This document shows, in pieces, positions 33,563-45,214 of a stretch of DNA of 64,000 nt. Below the pieces are notes generated by a model that made no database searches, had not been told where the DNA came from, and saw only the letters and a list, made by a program, of their open reading frames with translations. Position 1 is the stretch's first letter. Every line of letters begins with the position of its first letter. Source of the stretch: Triparma columacea. Taxonomy: Eukaryota > Sar > Bolidophyceae > Parmales > Triparmaceae. The position numbers were made by a program, and so were the translations under genes. Location of the stretch: assembly GCA_030267965.1 (NCBI GenBank), contig BRYA01000053.1, forward strand, positions 1-64,000, read 5' to 3'.

Positions 33563-36500
33563 TTAAACCTTGGTCCAAACAAACACCCCATTGTCAGCAG
33601 CGCTGCTCGAGTAGAATACCTCCCCTCCAGCCCCCCCGCTGATCCCTGTAACCTTCCCCCCGTGCGCCACCACCGTCCCCCTCTTCACGGCCACGCCTCC
33701 CCCCCCCATCCCCGCCACCCCCCCCCCGCTCGCGCTGACGTCGTCGTAGCCGGCCAGCTCGGCCCTCCAGGGCATGCTGCCGTTGCACCACTCCACGCTC
33801 ATGACGTCCTCCGCCCCGACCTCCTTGCCCGCGGGGGTGAGGAACCGGAGCTGCCCCCCCTCCCCGGCGACGGAGATCACGTTCCCGTCGACGCTGACGT
33901 CGACCCCGACCACGGAACCGCTCATGTTCTCGTTGACGGTGAAGCTGTAAACCCCTTTCTTGGCGTCGAAAACCTGCACGCTACCGCCGCTCATTCCGGC
34001 GTACACGAGATCTCCCTTTCCGAACGCCAGGCACGTGACGTACCCCCCCTTGTCGTCCTTTTGTGCCTTCCCAACCCCTTCCAAGTTAGAAGAGTCGAGG
34101 AACACCACCATTCCCTCAACGGTCCTAACCTCGCTGTCGTCCCCAACCCCGCTCCCGCAACCGACGGCCACGATCCCCCCCGCCCCAACCGCGACTGCTC
34201 CCACGGAGCAGCCCGCGTTGTACGTTGCCGAGGGGAGGGCGCCCCCGCCTGTGCTCCACTTCCTGACGATGCCGTCGGCCCCGCCGGAGACGGCGCCCCC
34301 CTCGCAGGCCGCCGCGCTGCTGAGGATCCTCCCGGGCCCCGGGACCTTGGCGTCGCCCTTGCCCCAGGATCCCTTGCTTCCCTCGACGAGCACGCCGACG
34401 TAACCGCTGTCGATGACGATCTCCTGAAGGGATCCGGAGCTCACGCCGGCAAGGAGCTTGGAGCCCCTGCAGTCGACGGCGACAGCCAGGCAGGAACCTC
34501 CGACCTCAAAGCTATTGATGCTCGCCATCGCCCCGTCAAAGATCTTGACGAAGCCGTCCTTTCCGCTCGTCACGACCCCACCACCGGGAATCTTGCTGAT
34601 GCTGGTGACGCACTGGGTGTGGGCAATGGTCTTCTTGACGACCGAGCAAGTCGAGATGTCCCACTCCATGACGCTCCCACCCACGGTCCCGGTGACAATC
34701 ACGCCGTTTTTCAAACTGGCTCCGCAGGTGAGGGGCTGGATGCTTCCCTCCTTTCCGAATTTGCCCTTCTTGCTGCTGATGTTTCCGCTCCTCAGCGTCC
34801 AGAACATGGCATGGTTAAACCCTCCAGTCACGAGGTCAGGTCCCTCTCCGCCCTCCGTGAAGCACACGAAACTAACGGCGGCGCTCACGTTGTTGCTCCT
34901 CGCATACAGCGTTCCGTCCTCCCAGGTTCCGCTACCGCTGAAGTAGACACTGAGAACGTGGTCGCCGTCCGAGCCGACCGTAGCGCACATCTTCCCGTCG
35001 ACGCTCCAGGCTACGCGCCCGACGCTCGAGCCGCCCGAGCCCTCCAGGCTCACGACGAGGTTTCCGCTGCTGGTATTGAAGATGTTGACCCCGCCGCCGG
35101 CGTCCCCGACGAGGCCGAACCTCCCATCCTGGCTGCAGGTCATGCTCCTAACAGCGCCGCTGCTTCCTGAGAAGACACTGAAGCTCTTTTCTGCCCCCTT
35201 GTATACGACGCTAGCGCCGCCACAGCTGTAAACTGCGTCTCCGCTCCCGTTGTATCCTAGACCGACCTTAGCGTTGGCGCCGTAGACGCAGCTAAGCTCG
35301 TAGTCCCCGGCTTCAGGAGTGGCCTCGGTTGACCCACTGAATTTCTCCCTCCAGGTGAGCTCGACAGGAGGGCTCTCCTCCTTCTTCTCCTCGCCCCCTT
35401 CCTCATCTTCCGCGGTGGCAACTGTCACCTCCTCCTCCTCTTCGATGGGGGCCATGGCGGCGTAATCGCTATCATCGCTGAGGCCGTACTCCTTGTCGGC
35501 GTCGTCTTCGGCATCGTCGACGAGCACATCCCAGACCATGACGCACCTATCACCGACGCCAACGCTGACAAGGAAGTCGTCGCTCTTGCTGAAGACGACG
35601 TTTCCGACCCCTCCTCCACTGCTGTGGCCGGCGAAGTCCTTGAAGGCAGCCCCAGCTTCAAGGCTAGGGTACCTCAGGAGCTTGAGGCCGCCGTTCACGT
35701 CGCCAGCGGCAACAAGTTTAGCCCCGGAGCTCCTGCTCACAGCGTTAACAACACTCAAATCCTTGCCTCCGTTGGGGAAGCACCCCTTAACGGTCCGTCC
35801 CAGGGTGCAAGTCCAAGTATTCCAACAGCTTTCAATCACGAGCTCATCGTCGTCCTCCAGGTTGGATCCATCAGCGGCAGAGTAGTACTTGACGGCGGCG
35901 TCATTCTTCCTAATGGTGTTGACCATGACGACGCTGCTCTCCGCATTCCAGTCGAGGTGGCAAATTGGTGAACCGTCGCCTTCAGACTTGCCGATCAGGA
36001 CAAAGTCCTTGAGGCAATCGTAAAAGTACACCGCTCCGTCCATGCTGGCGGCAGCCAGCTTGTTACCGTCGGGGCTGAATTTAATGTCGCCAATGTAGCC
36101 CTTGGCATCCTGGTTGGTGGAAACGATCCTGATTTCGTCCTCGAGCAGGCTCACGACCAACACAGCTCCCTCCTTCTCCCTGGGCTTGATGCCCTTTTTC
36201 CAGAGGGCAAGCAGCCAAGGATCCGTAGGAGGCTGCTCCTCCTCCTTCACCTCCTCGCCCTCAACAACCTCGGTCTCTTCAATAACGTCAGCGACAGGAG
36301 CTTCCCAAGCCCCGGTCGCTCCTCCGCCCCTGACTCCTCCCAACCCAACAGCGAGCAAGTGTCCATTGGGAGAGTAGTCGCAGCTCCTCGCGAAGTCCCC
36401 AACAGCGATGCTTCTGACTACCTTGTTTCCGTCCAAATCCCACAAGACGACATTCTTGTCGTCTCCGCAAGTAGCAATTTCATTTTTGACGGGGTGGGCA

Positions 36501-39500
36501 GCGACGCCCCAGAGCTGATCCTTGCTGTGGCCGACAACGAGAGCTCCATCGTTGATATTAGCGGGAACCTCCTCCTCGTCCCCGCCCCCGGCGGGGTTGC
36601 TAAACTCGTAAATCTCCGAGCCCTTTGTGGCAACAAGGAGCTTCCTCGAGTCCTTGTTCAAAGAGGCAGCACGAACAATCTTGCTCTTGCTGGCCCCGGC
36701 CATTGACCAAAGGTCAAAGCTCTTAAGCTCACCCAAAGCCTCGTCAAGAATCTTAACAACGCCCATCTCACCACCAACAATGACGGCGGGGTATCCACTA
36801 GCCTCAGGATCGGCAGGGGCAGGTAGCACTGTCAGGCAGTTGACGTGGCCCTTCTCGAAAGCCTCCGTCTCTCCAGCAAGCTTCCTTCCACCCTCCAGCC
36901 TGTAGAGCTTTCCGCCGGCGGTTCCGAGAGCATAGTCACCGCCGACCCACGCAGCGCAAGTGATGACCTTCCTGCCTCCGAGGGCACTTCCGAACTGTCC
37001 GCTCTTCATGGACATATTCTTTCCAGCGATGGTGAACACGCTGAACGTCTTGTCTCCACCAGCGACAAGGCCGCTTCCGTCGCCATTGAACGAAAGGCAG
37101 AGGATCTTCCCACCGCCAGTCTTCGAGGAGCACTTGAGCGCGCCGCTCTTCCACGCATAAACATACACAGTGTGGGCGGGATCCTGCGAAGCAACGGCGA
37201 GGAGCTCTCCATCGTTGCTGAAAGCGACCGCACTAATTCCCGCGGAAGCTTCTCCCAGGGCGAAGGCCTTCTTCGTGGTCACATTGGTGGTATCCCACAC
37301 AATGGCCTTGGGAGCCTTGCCAACCTGGCCTGTAGCGCAGAGGACGCCACCAGGCGCCAAAGTAAGGCAACTGACGGCATCGGTGTGTCCAAGATAGTGG
37401 CTCTGCTTGCCAGCAGCCTTGTCGAGAACGACGACAGCGGACCCTGCAGGGTATACAATGTTCCCAGCGTCGTTGTATACGACACTATTCCTCGTGCTGT
37501 TGGAGCTAACACCGTGGATCCACCTCAGGGAAAGATCTTCAGCTGGGAGATCCCTGGAGGGGATAACAGAAGCGGCATCGGCAGGCATGAGGCTGGCCTT
37601 AAATGCATCGACAGCATCGAAGCCAGAGCCCTCGACAATAAACTCATCAACATCGATTTCCAACCTGTCGACGAGGTCCTCGTCATCACAACTGTCAACC
37701 TCGATTTTCTTCTCCTCTTCCTCCTCCTCAGGCTCTTCCTCCGCGGGGGGAGCGGCAGCAGCCTCGGCCTCGGCATCGAGGGCAGAGTCGTAGCCCTCGT
37801 CCGGCCCAAAGGACCACTGGATAATGCAGCCATCTCCCTTGCCGGCAGAGACAAGGAGCGCATCTTCGGATGCGAAGCCTAAGCCGCACAGTCCCCCAGC
37901 CGACGAGGAGTGAGCAACGAAGGTTGAAGGCCAGGCAGCGCCGTACTTGGAAGTTGGGTAAGGGAAGAGAGAAATCACTCCAGTGCTGTCAGCAGCGGCA
38001 ACAACGCTCTCAACAACCTTGGGCTTAGCAACAGCGGTGTAGCTGCCACTTCCGTTGTCACCGTATAAGCCCTGTAGGCCAGCGTAGAGGGTGTTGGTGA
38101 AGGTGGAGAATTCAGGGCCAGGCTTCTCCTCGGTAGAGACAAAAGGCGTGCACTTGCCCCACTGAGTGTCCTCGCCCTCGGGTTTCTGCATGTAGACGAC
38201 CTCATCCTCGAGGTTGACGACAATTTCAGTGCCAGCAGTGGAGATGTCCATCTGCTTGATGGCCTCGGCAGTCTCAGACACAACAATTTTCGTGTTGAGG
38301 GGGAATGCCTTGGTCTCAGCGTCGGCTTCCAAGTTGTAAAGGAAGATCTCCCCGGTCTCGGTGGCAGCGGCAATATAGGAAGCTCCGAACTTGACTGAAG
38401 TAATAGCGGCCCCACTGAGACCCTCGTTGCCACTGCCCTTGATCTCAAGCTGAGCAGGGTCCTCAGCAGATGCGCCAAACACAGCAACGCTTCCCTTTTT
38501 GGGGCCGTCAGAGTATCCAACAGCTATCAAACCACCGTCGTTCGAGTAGGCAACGGTCGAGGGAGCGGAATCTAGGGAAAGGCTCTTGACCTGCTTGTGG
38601 GAGGCAGTGTCCCAAACAAAGAGCTTGTTGTCAGTTCCGACAGTGGCGTACTCCGTGGTTGATGCGTTGGTGGCGAGGGACGCGATGGAGACTCCGTTGT
38701 ATGTACCGTGGCCCGAGGTGACAGGTCCGCCATTGAGAACATCTCCGACCTGGGGGAAGGGCAGAGGAGCTCCCTCCTCCGCTCCCTCCTCGGCGGGAGT
38801 TCCGATGAGGGAAAGCTCGAGGAGCTCGTTTCCTCGGGTTCCGACGAGGACCTTACCACTGGAAAGGGCAACCGAAGAAACCGCAATATCGGCGACAAGG
38901 AAAACATTTCCGGTGGCCCTCAAATCCATGCTGGCAGTTTCCTTGACCTCTAGCTTCGGGGAAACGCTAAAAGTCTTGACCGCGCCATCTTCCCCACCGA
39001 CAGCAAGGGTGCCGTCAAAGTAATCCAAAGATGTAATGGGACCGGTGGAGGCCCCAGGGATAGTGAGTTTGAGGTTGCGAGAGGAGAAGACAAGAAGGTC
39101 TCCGGAAAGGGTTCCAGCGACGACAGACTCAGACGCAGCGGGGCCAATACTGGAGACACAGGTCAGGGGGACTGGGGCGGAGGCCCCGAACACGCCCTTC
39201 TTGGGGAACCAAGTATTGGCAAAGTCCTTGGACTTGACCCAGAAAACAATTGGCTTGACCCCGTTCGTTCCAGCGGAGACCACGGTGAGGGTGTCGACGT
39301 TGGAAGAGGAGAAAGAGATTCCTAGGACGGGAGACTTACCAGTCTTGGCAGAGAAGACGGGGGCAAAGGTCGCGACGTCAAGGACGACGATTGTGTTGTC
39401 AGGGTCCGACCCTACGACCGCCAGAAGCTTGCCGTCCTGGGAGAAGGCGAGGCTGGAAGCTGCAGTGGAAGGTGGAAGCGCCGAGGTGCACACCGAGAGG

Positions 39501-40803
39501 GTCGCCGCAGTTGTAGAGTTGAAGAGATAGACAGCTCCGGTCGAGGTACCGCAAGCAACAACTTTTTTGTCTGAAGATGTGGTGAGGGAAGTAATGTCAG
39601 AGGTCGAATCCAGGAAGTAGGTCTGGGTCGGCTCTGGGCGTTCGTTCTCTTCGTCGGCAGGGGAGTATATGACTCCAACAGTGGCAGCGGGGTAGACAAT
39701 GGAATTATTCGCGGTATAAGAAACATTGCCACGGCAGGAGCCGGCGTAGCCGTGGATCCACTCGATGCCGAGGGAACTATTCGGAGGAGCGGTCGCCTCA
39801 GGCTTAGGGGGAGGAGGGGGGTCCTCGCCCTCGGCAGGTTCAGGCGGAGGCGGAGGCTTCGACTGAAGGGGTGGGGGGCGAGTGTGGGGAGAGGAAGAGG
39901 GGGTTAGTTTCGCTCTTTCTCTCTTTAGTAATTCTTCAGCCAATTATCTCACCTTCTCTAGGGTGGCAAGGAAGGGCGCATCCTCTCCGTATTTGGTAGG
40001 AGGAACGGGAGGAGTGTAGTTCTTGGCCCCAGATGCGTCAGCCAGAACAGTTCCCGTCAGGGTGAGCTCCGAGAGGGTAGTCAACGTGGCCTCATCAGCC
40101 TCAAGGTCGTCGTAGGCGGAGACCCAGGAGGCCGAGGTGGGGTTCGACCCGACATAGGCGAGGAACTCCTCCGAAGTGATCGTCACCAACCTGTTGGTGG
40201 GGTCCTTGTCACAGCTCTGGAAAGCGAGCCTGGCGATCGCCTCGAAATCGGCAAGCGTCGGGATAGGATTACCCGAAATCTTACAAAGGCCCGTGATGGT
40301 AGACTTTAGAGACAAGGTAGTCTCGTCAAGGGTCAACTCACCGGACTCATCAAAGTCATAGCACGTAAACACGAACTGCATCTTCTCAATGGGGGACATT
40401 GAGGAGATCATGGACTGTGGGGCGGAATGATGAACATCGTAGAAAAAGGGAGAGAGGGGGGGTCAGAAAAAACAATACAAGGTGAGGGTGTTTTTGCCGG
40501 CGGCTGTTGAGAAGGATCAGCTCTGGAACTCACCAGAGTGGCCAAGAGCTCTAGACCGTCGACGATGTCGTTGGTATCGGTATCCATCGTCTTGAACAAT
40601 GCCGAAGCGGCTTCGGCGAGGTTTTCAATTGGCAAATCATCCTTAAGCGACTCCGCGATGGCCAGGAAGAGGGAGGGGTTGACTCCCCATCCATCAGCAT
40701 TCAGCATAAACGATTGCCAGAGCTTGCGGACCGCGCCGCTGCTGAGGTTCACAAATGGTTTGACTGAGGCGTCAAAAGACGCTTTACCCAAAACAACACC
40801 CAT
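33563..40803 (-). CDS. EF-hand, triple EMAP-like (EML) WD40 repeat protein
   Basis: CDS is complement of 33563-39862, 39953-40414 and 40534-40803, in phase, 2,343 aa. EML proteins bind and organise microtubules; long forms with several EML units are known, for example EML5 and EML6. The first two exons carry EF-hand-like segments (FKTMDTDTNDIVDGLELLATL and CYDFDESGELTLDE), suggesting calcium control. A Pro-rich linker follows, then three HELP-plus-WD40 units, beginning near residue 276 (IEWIHGYAG), 1022 (LRWIHGVSS) and 1764 (YELSCVYGANAK, the most diverged). Acidic Glu-rich linkers separate the units. The 6.3-kb last exon has no intron, unusual for this gene-rich window. The ATG at 40803 was chosen; the open frame extends to TTG at 40860, with no earlier ATG. 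Confidence 0.9.
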
Positions 40804-40886
40804 GGGATAAAGTTTAACCCCAACTCTGGATTTCGGTGCCTTGGCGGTTGGGTGGAACAAATAGTCTTGATGAGCTATACACAGCG
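40804..40886. promoter_or_regulatory. 83-bp divergent intergenic region
   Basis: The start codons of the EML-like gene (minus) and the next gene (plus) are 83 bp apart. It must serve as the promoter or 5' UTR of both. The frames on both strands stay open through it. Confidence 0.5.
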
Positions 40887-41609
40887 ATGAGCGCTAAAAA
40901 GGCTAACGCCGGGTCACCCCCATATAGAAGGGCATCGTGGGGAGGTGACGTTACGCAAGATTTCGACCAACTGAAAAGGCTGTATGCTCCGCCCAGCCCG
41001 GCCGAAGGGGGGGGGGGGGAAAGGGAGGAAGATGACGCGGAAGAAAAAGGAATTAAGGGGGAAAAAAATGTCGACAATGAGCTGGAGGAGCTTGGAGTTC
41101 CCGAGAGTGAGGCGTACCTCTACACCAACGTAGATGGGGGGGGGGGGTTAAAATTGGCGAGCATGTTCAAGAGTTTGATTTCTATGCTAGCGTCGTGCAA
41201 AGCGAGGAGCAAGAGGGTCGAAGCGGACGAAGATGGCACTGCGCATGAGTCTCCTCGAACCCCAGAGGCTGTCGATTTTACAAAGTTCAAATACATCAAC
41301 GGGCCACAGGCTGCTGCAGCTACCAAGTCGTTCAGGCACACGCTGCCGACGCAGCAGTTCAACTCGTCAGAGGTGACGAAATTTAAGACCAAGAACTTCA
41401 AGTACATGTCTACGCACCTGCGGGAGCAACAGCTCGCTGCTGAGCGGGGTGTAGAGTTGGAGAGGGAGCCCACTGAGGAGGAGAAGGCCATGAGGAGGGG
41501 GTATGCGGCGGCAATGAGGCAGTACCAGGGGGGGAACCGGTCGAAGAGCCAACTGATCAAGGCTTACAGCTACGGATCAGGCGCAAGGCACACCGAGGAT
41601 AGCTCATAG
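40887..41609 (+). CDS. Uncharacterised protein
   Basis: A single-exon gene for 240 aa. No known family was recognised. The N-terminal half has a Glu/Lys-rich stretch (PAEGGGGEREEDDAEEKGIK) and a Gly run. The C-terminal half is basic and helical (TKFKTKNFKYMSTHLREQQL) with an RGYAAAMRQYQGGN segment. The frame is open upstream to a GTG at 40836, but ATG 40887 is the first methionine. It ends 41 bp before the stop of the convergent ABC1 kinase gene. The head-to-head position with a microtubule protein gene might mean co-expression; this is inference. Confidence 0.7.
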   Translation: MSAKKANAGSPPYRRASWGGDVTQDFDQLKRLYAPPSPAEGGGGEREEDDAEEKGIKGEKNVDNELEELGVPESEAYLYTNVDGGGGLKLASMFKSLISMLASCKARSKRVEADEDGTAHESPRTPEAVDFTKFKYINGPQAAAATKSFRHTLPTQQFNSSEVTKFKTKNFKYMSTHLREQQLAAERGVELEREPTEEEKAMRRGYAAAMRQYQGGNRSKSQLIKAYSYGSGARHTEDSS

Positions 41610-41650
41610 GTCTCATAGGGCATGCTAAAAGAGAATTAGTTGTGTTGTTG

Positions 41651-43672
41651 TTAGTTGAAACCTCGTAATTTTACAATAGCCTTGGCAAGTGGCCCCCGTA
41701 TTATCTTGGGAAGCCTCGCCGCGCCCCTCCCCAGTTTCCCCTTCATCCATTCCTTGGCCACCACTACGATGTCCCTGAACTTCGTGTCCCCCATCCCCCC
41801 TGTCCCCAACTTGTTCTCCAGGACTGCCCTCGCAGTCGGAGCCCACTCCTTCGACAGGCTCCACGGTATCCCCAGCCTCGAACTCAGCCCCTTCAGGAGC
41901 ACCGTCGACCTCCCCACCAGCACTAGGTCCTGGGGGAAGGACTTTAGCTCCTTGACTGGTGAGTTTGGGTCGAGCTCCCCGTACGCGTAGCCCCCGGGGA
42001 GCTCCTTGACGCTCCCATCAAACAGCCACATTGCGACTGCCGCCGGTCCCTCTGGCTTCGCGTCCTCTCTAAGCTCCACCCCCAGCTCCAGGGCCAGATT
42101 CCCGATCTTCTCAAGGTCTTCGGGGTTAGTGTCTGACTTTCTGTCGTCCAGGGCTACCATGACCTTGGCGAGGGTGTTCTTGGCGCGGCCGCTTATCTGC
42201 TTGACCTGACCAAAGTCGATAAGGCCGATAGAGCCGTCGGAGAGGACAAAAATGTTACCGGGGTGAGGGTCAGCGTGGAAGAAACCAGACTCGAGGATGC
42301 AACGAGCGAAGACGTCCGTCAGGGAACGAAGAAGCCGCCGACCGAAGAGGATGCTGGGGGAGTGAGGAGCAAGGAGCGGGGGAAGGGGTTTCGTTTGGTG
42401 GGTTAGGAGGAAGCGTTCCAGAGAGAGTCGTCAAAAGGGTTCTCTCACCTCTCAGGCGACCCCGGTTTAATTCCCCTCTTCTCCATCTCCTCCCCCGCCC
42501 TCGAAAGCGGCACCCCCTCCAGGTAGTCCATAACAAGTACCCTCTTTGTCACGAGCTTCGAGACCGGGCGGGGCATCCTCAGGGGTAGCTCGCGCTTCAT
42601 TTTCGTGACTGGGTCTACAATGAGGTGGCTGTATATCCTGTCCATCGCCGCGGCTTCAGCCACGAAGTCGAACTCATCCGCCAGCTGCGACTCCAGCTCC
42701 TTGAACACCACATAGTAGTCCACCGGTATCGACTCGATATTTCTGAGGGGCTTGGCAAGCTGGATGAGGTTCTTTATGTCCCCGAGGAGCTTCTGCTCTA
42801 TACCCGGCCTCTGGACCTTCACGGCGACAACACCCCCCCCCATCTTTTTTGTTAAGACGGCGCGATGGACCTGGGCGACCGATGCGGCGCCGAGGGGTAA
42901 AGGGTCGAACGTTTCGAAAATGTCATCAAACTTCTCCCCTTTGACGCATAGTTCGCTCTGAATGACCTTCTTGACTAGACCTACATCCATGGGGTCAAGC
43001 ATGTCCGTCAGACTGGGTTGGGAGGGGGTTAGAGGTAGGCGAACACGATTAGCGGCTGCAACCTTGGTTACTATTCCTTACCCTTTTAGTTTCTCCGTGT
43101 ACTCTCTCGGGAACAGGTCCTGCCTCGACGCAATAATCTGCCCCGTCTTGACATAAAACCCCTTCAGGTCGTTGATCGTTTCAGAAAGGACCTCAGCGCC
43201 AGAGGAGTGGAGGTCATTCCAGATGACAGAACACTCCTCGTCAGAGAGACAGTCACGACCAACGAGGGGATTTACGCGCTCTAGGACATTCAGCTTTGTG
43301 TAAGTCGCGTAGTAATTGAATATCACTAACGGGCAGTGAGTGTATGGGGAGAGCGTGTGGGGGAGAGGGGGTGGAGGTTGGTGAGTCTGGGTCGGAACTT
43401 GGCCAGGTTTACACCCTCTCCTCCCTCAACCCTCCCCAAAACCTACCTGGCACCGCCGCACTCCAAAACTTCCCGGCCCTCAGTGCCCTATCAATAGGCG
43501 TCAAAGGTGCAGGAAAAGATATTTCGTCCTCCTCCTGGCGAGTTGGCACTGTTGTCGTGTCCTGTATTATGGCATTTTGGGACATGCGGACATTCTTATG
43601 TACAACTGGTGATAAAAATTGTTGAGTTAGTCCTATACTACATAGAATGGATACGATACATAGGTAACGCAT
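41651..43672 (-). CDS. ABC1/ADCK (UbiB) family atypical kinase
   Basis: CDS is complement of 41651-42353, 42449-43012, 43082-43325 and 43447-43672, in phase, 578 aa. These atypical kinases act in quinone biosynthesis in mitochondria and plastids. The family KxGQ motif is present in GFYVKTGQIIASRQD; the Ala-rich nucleotide loop reads PLGAASVAQVH, with Gly at its first position; VAVKVQRPG holds the lysine, HADPHPGNIF the catalytic loop and LIDFGQV the metal-binding Asp. Exon 1 encodes an N-terminal signal-like segment (RYLCIVSILCSIGL), which would fit entry to a complex plastid through the secretory route. No typical ASAFAP motif is seen. Organelle location is uncertain. Confidence 0.9.
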
Positions 43673-43857
43673 GTAAAAATGAAGTAGTGAGGCTTCCTCC
43701 TTCCACAGGTGGCTTCTCAATTTTTGAGCTTGATTTCCATGCTGGTCTTGGACCGTGCCCGTCGTTTTATAGCCTTTTTTGGCTTGTCGTAAGTATAATT
43801 GTAAACTGATCGGATAGAATTCGTCAAAACCACACATTTGCAATAGAAACTCACACA
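43673..43857. promoter_or_regulatory. Divergent promoter region, 185 bp
   Basis: It separates the divergent starts of the ABC1 kinase gene and a multi-pass membrane protein gene. No recognisable element beyond A/T-rich stretches. Confidence 0.45.
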
Positions 43858-45127
43858 ATGTTTCACACTCGTCGTTGTACCCTCCAATTTCTCACAATGT
43901 CCTCCAAATGCAGCCCCTTCAAGACAAAATTCCGGGCACACCGAGTTGGAGGCATATGCTTTCTTAGTGCTTACCTCCTCGCTTGGTTGTACTTCATCTT
44001 TGCCTACGAAACCTTCATTCAGAGCAGGTTGGCTGTCCTTCCGGCAATGATTGGCCTCTTCCAGGCGGTCTCTGCCGCTGCGACGTTCTGGTTCCTACCC
44101 AAGGAAAAAGACAGCGGTTTCTTTTCAGACAAGGGTATCCTGTCTGCCCTCTTTGTCAGGGAGAACATCTTCTACCAGCTCATCACAACCTTCGGCCCGT
44201 TCTATTACCTCTTCAGCGAGGATCTGGAGGGGCATTTCATGGGAAGGGGGCTCGTGGTTCTGTTCGTCTTCCTGCCCTACGCGGTACTCAGACCGCTGTT
44301 CCCGACGACAAGATTCGACTACGCGCAGGATGGGAAGAAGGTCGGGAAGTATAGGTCTTTGGAGGTGAGCATCTCCGTCGCATCGTGTCGGATGCCCTAC
44401 CTACTAACCCTTGTCCCTTTTCGTCCAACACAAACAGAACAAGGACTTCTACCAGATGAGCACAACCCTAATCCGCTACTTCTACATCTGGGGTAAGCAC
44501 GTAATGGGTATGGGCTTCAACTACCTCTTCTTCCTCAACAAGATCCCCCCCTCAGACATGAGGTCATGGGGTTGGCCTCTCTTCCTTCTCAACTGCGGCA
44601 CGGTCTCCATCGCAGTCTTTCTCCACACTCTCAGGTTCAAAAAGCTCCTCCGCCCCAGGCTGAGCCATGGGATATACGTGACGATGGCGTACCTGAGCTT
44701 CATATCGGTCCCGTTCCTTTGCATTAAGCTTTGGGAGGAGTGGCGTGTGGGCCTCGTCGTCGGGGGGGGCATCTTCGTTAACACGAGGAGGGACAAATTC
44801 TTAATGAACAGCTGGTGGCTCCTTGCCATGGCCCTCGTGTCCGCTCAGCGCTGGCCCTCCCTGACGGCCACCTACTTCGGGGGCGCGTTCGGGATCTCGC
44901 TGGAAACGGCAACACACCTCTTTTGGATGACTCATATGGCCGGTGTCCTCTTGAGGCGCTTTGATTCACGCTTCTTCATCGGGTCGCATCAGTGGGAGGT
45001 TTGGAACTCAAAAGAGGCTGACGTGACAGTCTCACAGGCAGCGGGGAGTGAGGTTTCGGGAAGGAGCTCGGAATCCAGCGACGACGACAGCGGCTCAAGC
45101 GTGGGATCCGTCCCAAATATGGAATAG
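43858..45127 (+). CDS. Uncharacterised multi-pass membrane protein
   Basis: CDS joins 43858-44364 and 44438-45127 in phase 0, 398 aa. About seven to eight hydrophobic helices are visible, for example GGICFLSAYLLAWLYFIFAY, GLVVLFVFLPYAVL, WPLFLLNCGTVSIAVFLHTL and VTMAYLSFISVPFLCIKL. The C-terminal tail is Ser/Asp-rich. Conserved-looking charged and aromatic motifs (FYYLFSEDLEGHFMG, DMRSWGWPLF, FRPTTRFDYA-like) suggest a real protein family, but I cannot name it. A role with the divergent ABC1 kinase is possible but unsupported. Confidence 0.8.
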
Positions 45128-45214
45128 CCCTTGTACGGCCTTTTGTACACCGCTGAGTTCAGTACACGTTCAGACACAAAGCATCGCCGGATTTAACTTT
45201 AACAGAATCAAATA

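Noticed and set aside
33662..35170. 502-codon plus-strand ORF opposite the EML gene
   Set aside because: It is a shadow of the GC-rich, low-stop minus-strand coding exon. The product is His/Asp/Ala-rich with no domain, and the minus strand has clear WD40 repeats.
36102..37882. Several plus-strand ORFs (up to 345 codons) within the EML region
   Set aside because: They overlap the well-supported minus-strand gene and show no protein family.
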